64,000 nt of DNA from Edaphochlamys debaryana. Taxonomy: Eukaryota; Chlorophyta; Chlorophyceae; Chlamydomonadales. A program made the position numbers and the translations under genes. The notes under the pieces are model-generated. The model did not search any database and was not told the origin of the DNA. It was given only the letters and a program-made list of their open reading frames with translations. This document shows positions 58,753 to 64,000 of this stretch, in pieces (the stretch's first letter is position 1; every line of letters begins with the position of its first letter). The stretch covers positions 1,798,001 through 1,862,000 of the forward strand of contig JAEHOE010000006.1 in assembly GCA_016858145.1 (NCBI GenBank), read 5' to 3'.

Positions 58753-61700
58753 GCGGCCCGCTAGCATCATAGGCGGAGGTGTATTGGATCGGAAGAGCAG
58801 GTGGGGCGCAGCGATGCCCGGGCAGGGACGTTGCGGCAGGTGCCCCAGCGGCGCAGGTGAAGTGGCTAGTGAGGGCCAAGCGTCCCTGTCGAAGCTGCTT
58901 TGTACTGATGAGGAGTGGGAGGGTATGGGGCCGGGGATTGGGTGAAACCGCTCTCTGCATCAATTGCTTGTCCTTGGTTGTCCTTGGGCATAATGGACAC
59001 CAGATGTCTAGCCGTCTGGCTCTTTGGGCTCAGTCCGCATTGACGGGGTGGGGATGCTTGTCTGCTTCCGGATACTTGGTTCAATAAGACGACGTGTGGC
59101 AGCCGTTAGGGGCCGTGACTCAACAACGCGCCCATCAAGGCCCCAGTGAGCCTTTACTTTTTACCCCAGCCCTCGCTGGGCTCGTTACTCTGGGTATTAA
59201 GCTTCGTGCGCAGACTGGATGCAAAGCATGGTCTGGGTGGGATCGATTCGAAGGGTATCTTTGTGTGGCAAGCTCTGTGCACCTCAGAGATGATGTCATA
59301 GGGGCAAACTAAGGGCTGCTTATGCTTGGGCTGGTGGCTCATGGGGGTGCGGATTGAGGGCGGGAAGCATCGGCGGTCTCAGCCGTTGCTGCTTCCCTGG
59401 ACGGCCGTTGCCGGAATCGCTTATGAATTGGGCTCGGTTTCGTTGTGAACGCCGACGCCACTGGTTCTGTCAGTGAAGCGGTGAGCACCGTGCAGGAAAT
59501 GCAGTCGTGTTTCTGGAAGACCGTTTGATTTGACCGTGTTGCTAACCAGTTTGGGCGTGTGACTGTCGCACGGCCCGCAGATGACAATTCACATCAGCTT
59601 CACAACACGCAACAGTTGCATCAGCCATTCAAGGCCCTCCAGGCGGCCGGGCTGTGGCAGCATATGGCAGGCATGGCCATCCGCAGTTGCAAATGGCTTA
59701 GTATACGGCAGACACATGTAACCGTGGACGCAGAAATGATCAGGGAGGCCCCCCAAACGGCCTCCGGAGTCTTAGACGCCGTGGACAAGATGCCCCTCGC
59801 TATCACCAGAGCTATATGCACGGCCGACAGCGCTTCCGCACAGGCGGCTTTGTTTTTGGGCTGAGCCGCCGCCGTTAGGCTCTTCGGGCGGCGAAGCCCC
59901 CCGGGATTACCCCGTGTCGGCGTGCGTGCGTGTGTGCCTGCGTCACGCATGAACTTGCGATTCACGCCCAGCCCGCGATGCCACAAGCTCGAGCTACCTT
60001 ATCCCTATCGCTTGCGACTGAGAACAGGGAAACGCATCGACCACCCTCCAAGATGCCGGCGACATGTCTGGGAGCTCAACCTTCCCGCTTGTGCCCAAAC
60101 TGAGCGCAGTATTGCTAGGAGCACCTCATGCATGCATCATGCTCTCGTGCGCGCTGCGGGGGGCGCGGGTAGGGCCTCAGCTGCGGGTGGAGGCGGAGAC
60201 GGAGGGGGCGGTGTTGCAGGATGAGGAGGGCGGAGGTTCCCGTAGCCGTAGCTGCGGGTGGGTCCGGCCGGCTATGTCCAGGCCGAGGCGAGTAGACGCC
60301 TGACGAGCGCACCACCTCGTGTAGTGCGGGGTTCAAACGGATTAATGGCCGGGTGCGAGCCTGCGTGCCGTGGTGCGGGCTGGTGGTGGAGAGGGGTTGA
60401 GGGCTGCACGGAGCCAGACTCGACAAGCGGGGCGCCCCCTTGTGACACACCGCCTCCAGCGTGGTCTTCACAACGGAATTGGTCTTCATGGCAGCTCCCG
60501 CGGGGCCTGTTGGTCCCCGCGGGAGTCTGTGGTGCTATGCGGACTGAAGTGTGAGTAGCAAACTATCCCCGCCGGTCCAAGAGGCCTGGTTCAAGCCAAT
60601 TGGGGCCAATTGGGGCCATGGGGGGGACCACGGGGCTCAGCCCTTTTCCTGCCTTCGGGCAGCCACCCTTGTCATAAGGCTACTGTCCGTGCCCCCCACG
60701 GACGGCCAAGGAGAACCGCCTTTAGGAAAGCGTTGTTGCGTCCCAATCCCACTGCACGCCACCCTCAGAACCTCGGGAGTTGAGAGCTTGAGACATGGCA
60801 TTCTGGGAGGTGGCCAATGGTGGGGGTGGCTGGGCGGGATGACCAGTGGCTTGCAGGCTGCTCACTCCCAGTGATGCTATCCTAGCCCGCTAGGCCTTCT
60901 CCTGGGCAGGCGGCTCAGCCTGGCTCAGCCCTGGCTCACCAGCACCTGTGCGCGCAGCCAGACAGACAGATGTTACAGGTGTTGACCCAACCCGCACGCT
61001 CCGTAGGGCCAGAGTCGGGGCACACCAAGGACTCAGATACGACTGGCCCTCCAGCCACTGGTGTGGGACAGGGCTGATTGCCCCTGGTGTGGCGTATGGG
61101 GGCTTTGCTCTGTTACATGCAGGGCGGTCACAAAGGGGCCCGTGCTACGAGATCGAAACTCCGCAACCGTCACGCATCAATGCCTGTCACCCTCCCACCC
61201 TCCCTCGTCCCGCTGCTACCTGGTAAGCTCTGCCCCCAATTTCTTCATGCATCACGACCTGCGCCGTTTCACTCCTTGGCAGCGAGCCTCAGTCGACTCT
61301 CCTGCCTTACCGGTCAAGCCAGGGTCAAGGAGAAAGGGGTCACGCCCTCCAGGCACACAAGAAGATGAACGGACGCGAAGTGACGCACTCGCCTCAGGCC
61401 CCCCGTCGGAGAAACGGAGGGCCCGAGGCGGCGGGCTGGCGAGATGGAAGGCTGCGGGAAGGCAAGGGAAGGTAGGGAGCGCTGTCGGGAGTGGTATGTG
61501 GGCGGAAGGAGTGCTGGCGCTTGGACGCAAGGGAGCAAGGCTCCCTGCACCCCGGAAACCGACCCAGTGCGGCCACGTGCCGTAAGCCGGCGGGGACGAT
61601 TTATCTCTACGGCGAGTAAGTCAAGCGTCCGAGCAGATGGTCTAGAGCACAACCTCCAAAGTACCGCATGCGCAAGCTTGGGAGCGCGCCTCACATGCGT

Positions 61701-61979
61701 GCACGCCACGCCCACGTAGTACATCCGAACCCAACATCCACTTAGTCCCTTCTAACCCCTTAGCAATTGGCTGCTTGCATCACACACAACAATTGTGTGT
61801 ACGCGGCGACCCCGCGTTTACCTGAGCGCCGCATTGCCAGTGCCAGTGCCGACTCACGACTTTGCGGTGGCATGGCGGACGAGGCATATGGCCACCTCGC
61901 TGTGTGTTGACGGCATAGCTAGGGGCCGTGCGTTGCCTACGGGCGCAAAAGCTCAGACCGGCGCTCGCCCCAGAGCCCG
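58753..61979. other. intergenic with a dispersed repeat, no gene seen
   Basis: 3.2 kb between the BTB gene and the MLO gene. Less GC-biased than the genes. It contains a split copy of a dispersed repeat (60348-60670). No exon series is recognisable. Confidence 0.5.
60348..60670 (+). repeat. dispersed repeat, interrupted copy
   Basis: Blocks homologous to 28366-28439 (about 60348-60425) and 28459-28513 (about 60621-60670) are in the same order and orientation. About 200 bp of unrelated sequence separates them. Confidence 0.65.
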
Positions 61980-64000
61980 ATGCCGAGCGTCTCCGACTAT
62001 CCCTCGCTAGACGGGTAAGCTTGCGGCAGGGATGCAGGGTGCGGGGCGACTGGCAGGGGCGGGTCTAACTGGTTAACCTCGCTTTCCCTATTGTGCAGAT
62101 GGGAGCTTTCGGCGCTCTTCCTTATTTTCCTCGGGTGAGCTGGAGAGCCTTGAAGCAGTCTATGACGACGGAGGGCGCCGGTGCTCAGTTGACTTGCATG
62201 CCTGCTCCTCTGGCCCTCCGTTGATGTCTCTTCCCTTCCCCCTCAGCATCACGATCTGCTGGGATGCCCTCCTGGTGAGCGTCAAGCGAGCGCGGGTGTT
62301 TGTCAAGTATGACATGCGCGAGCGACTGCGACACTGGACCACCAGGCCGCGTGCGCGTGCCGGGCAGGCGGCCGTTGACCCGCTGCAGACCCCGTCGCAG
62401 CCGTTGTGGACGGCAGCGGCTCGCCAGCGCCGCCCCACCACCCAACCCAACCCCACTACCCAACCCCATTGCCACCCGACGCCAGCCCACCACCACCCCA
62501 CGCCAGCCCACCGCCAAACCCCAACACTTCTCCGTTCTCGCTTGACGCAGGGACTTCTCACATTTTTGAACAACATCTTGCGAGGGCGCAAAGCTAATTG
62601 GCTGACTCGCGTCAAGGAGGAGCTGCTGGCGCTGGGTGTGGTGTCGCTCGTGTTGCTCTTTATCGAAGTGAGCAAGCGGTGTGAACGTACTGCAAGCTCG
62701 GGCAGCGAAGGTCGCGCCATACCGGTACTGCTGTGTGTTGCGGCCGGCGCTGTGCCCCGCCCAGACCAACCGGCGCCCTTGCCGCGTCCTCCTTCCCCCC
62801 CCCCTCCGCTACCCAGCCCTCCTTGCAGCAAATCTGCATCCCGCTCAGCTCCGCAGAGCCCACATACCCGGAGGGCGCCCCTGCCCCGCCACCACCGCCG
62901 CCTGTTGTGGTTCCGTACGGCACGTATCTGTGCAATGTGTACAGCCGGCAGGTCTTCACGCGCTCTGTCATCCATGCCGCGCACTATCTGCTCTTCTATC
63001 TGGCCATCGTGCATATCCTCTTCAGCCTGCTCACCAGTGTCATTACAAACGTCAAGGTGCGTAGGCTGTGGCGAGCCGCACCTTGCAGGGCAAGGCAGAG
63101 GGTGCACGGGTCAAGGCACAGCTGCAGGCAGGCATTACCACGCAAACTCGCGAGGCGGCCAAAACTCCAGCGCTGTCCCCAACTTCCCCGCCTCGCAGCT
63201 GGCGAAGTGGAGCGTGCTGGAGCGCACAGCGCGCAAGGAGCAGAACATCCCACAGATATCCTTCCTACGGTGAGTCAAGCCTTGACTAGCCGTCATAGGC
63301 CCCGCTCAGGGTTGGCGGTGACCGGGGGTCTGCTTCACTCAACCACAGCCGCAGCTCGTCCTGCTGACAGCGGCCCTTGCCTCCCTCACCTGTGCCTGCC
63401 CCCCCTCCTCCTGCCAGCATCGCATCCACTGTGGACCGCTCCAACCACCAAGACAAGCCGGCGCTAGGCTCGCGGATGCGGGAGGTGTACCGTGACGCTA
63501 TCGGCTACGTGGACCAGGACCTCTACTCGCTGCTGCGCTTCATGTGCGAAAAGCGTTTCAGGGCACACCACGTCGTGCTGCGGAACTTCAACTTCCTGAA
63601 CATGTGCGAGCAGTGCTTGGAGGCGGAGCTTAACGAGGTGTACAGCCACGCCTGGCTGCTGGTGTTCATGATGGCCTTACTTCTGCTGTACAACCGGGTG
63701 GTGTACCAGATCGTGTGGATCTCGGGGCTCTGCATCCTAGCCATGGCATGCATGGCGGGCAACATGAGGTGAGCCGCCCCCCCTGCAGGGCTGCTTGGGG
63801 GACGCTGGCGGCCGGGCCCCGGGCTTTGCTTGGAGGGCTTGCGTCACAGTTGGCCGCTGCTGTGAGGCTCGTGCGCGCGTTGTGCTGAACGGTACGTGCC
63901 TGGTTCCCCAGGTGGGTGATGAAGAAGACGGCGCGGGAGGCGCGCAACCTGTGGCGCAAGATCCACGGGCAGGGCGGAATTGAGCACGACGACGACGAGG
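61980..64000 (+). CDS. MLO: MLO-family seven-transmembrane protein (3' end beyond window)
   Basis: Eight exons (61980-62014, 62099-62134, 62247-62274, 62551-62667, 62829-63056, 63199-63269, 63418-63768, 63912 to the window edge) give the first ~318 residues. Features run in MLO order: a short N-terminus and first membrane helix (WELSALFLIFLGITICWDAL), KEELLALGVVSLVLLFIE, QICIPLSS, HYLLFYLAIVHILFSLLTSV, KWSVLERTARKEQ, RFRAHHVVLRNFNFLN, then two further membrane helices (HAWLLVFMMALLLLYNRV, IVWISGLCILAMAC). Plant MLO proteins are plasma-membrane, calmodulin-binding channel-like proteins. Their role in algae is unknown. Three very short exons (35, 36 and 28 nt) encode the first helix. The small Met at 61980 gives a normal MLO start, though it could be preceded by another exon. 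The calmodulin-binding tail is not in this window. Confidence 0.88.

Noticed and set aside
1..64000. CRISPR arrays, bacterial operons, riboswitches
   Set aside because: No regularly spaced direct repeats, no Shine-Dalgarno-led gene strings; spliced genes throughout show a eukaryotic nuclear genome.

Overview
This is nuclear DNA from a eukaryote, almost certainly a green alga (Chlorophyta, probably Chlamydomonadales). Codons are very GC-rich, nearly every gene is cut into many short exons, and proteins carry long Ala/Pro/Gln/His low-complexity stretches. Several genes are followed by TGTAA, the chlorophyte poly(A) signal. Gene content (AMT-type ammonium transporter, MLO, SRC2-like C2 protein) also fits the green lineage. 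There is no sign of operons, CRISPR, rRNA or a convincing tRNA. Gene models below were built by hand from splice sites that keep frame and restore family alignments.

Layout. 0.8-3.2 kb: an unrecognised Gln/His-rich protein (+). 6.0-8.2 kb: PITHD1 homologue (-), divergent from 8.9-12.8 kb: PCID2/THP1, a TREX-2 mRNA-export subunit (+). 13.6-17.4 kb: coiled-coil protein with a probable KCTD-type BTB domain (+). 17.8-20.5 kb: KH-like RNA-binding protein (+). 20.7-22.3 kb: a nearly perfect inverted repeat with two 628-bp arms. 22.4-26.8 kb: ammonium transporter (+). 29.8-33.2 kb: C2-domain protein with a PGYGAPP tail (-). 35.2-35.7 kb: ankyrin-like fragment (-). 37.0-38.2 kb: small J-domain protein (-). 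39.9-42.0 kb: START-like (SRPBCC) plus J-domain fusion (-), divergent across 176 bp from 42.2-47.1 kb: mitochondrial-intermediate-peptidase-like M3 metallopeptidase (+). 52.7-58.8 kb: BTB-BACK protein with a Gln-rich tail of about 1,090 residues (+). 62.0 kb to the window edge: MLO-family membrane protein (+, 3' end outside the window).

The genes are a typical mixed nuclear neighbourhood, not one pathway. Themes that recur are proteostasis (two J-proteins, an M3 peptidase, a PITH protein), RNA handling (PCID2, KH) and BTB adaptors. The features most worth a second look are the young inverted repeat directly upstream of the ammonium transporter, an unusually high share of GC-AG introns, 12- and 17-nt microexons in the C2 gene, the SRPBCC-J fusion, and a peptidase that keeps its zinc site but seems to have lost its substrate-binding tyrosine motif. 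About 16 kb, mainly 26.8-29.8, 33.2-37.0, 47.1-52.7 and 58.8-62.0 kb, holds no gene I can defend.
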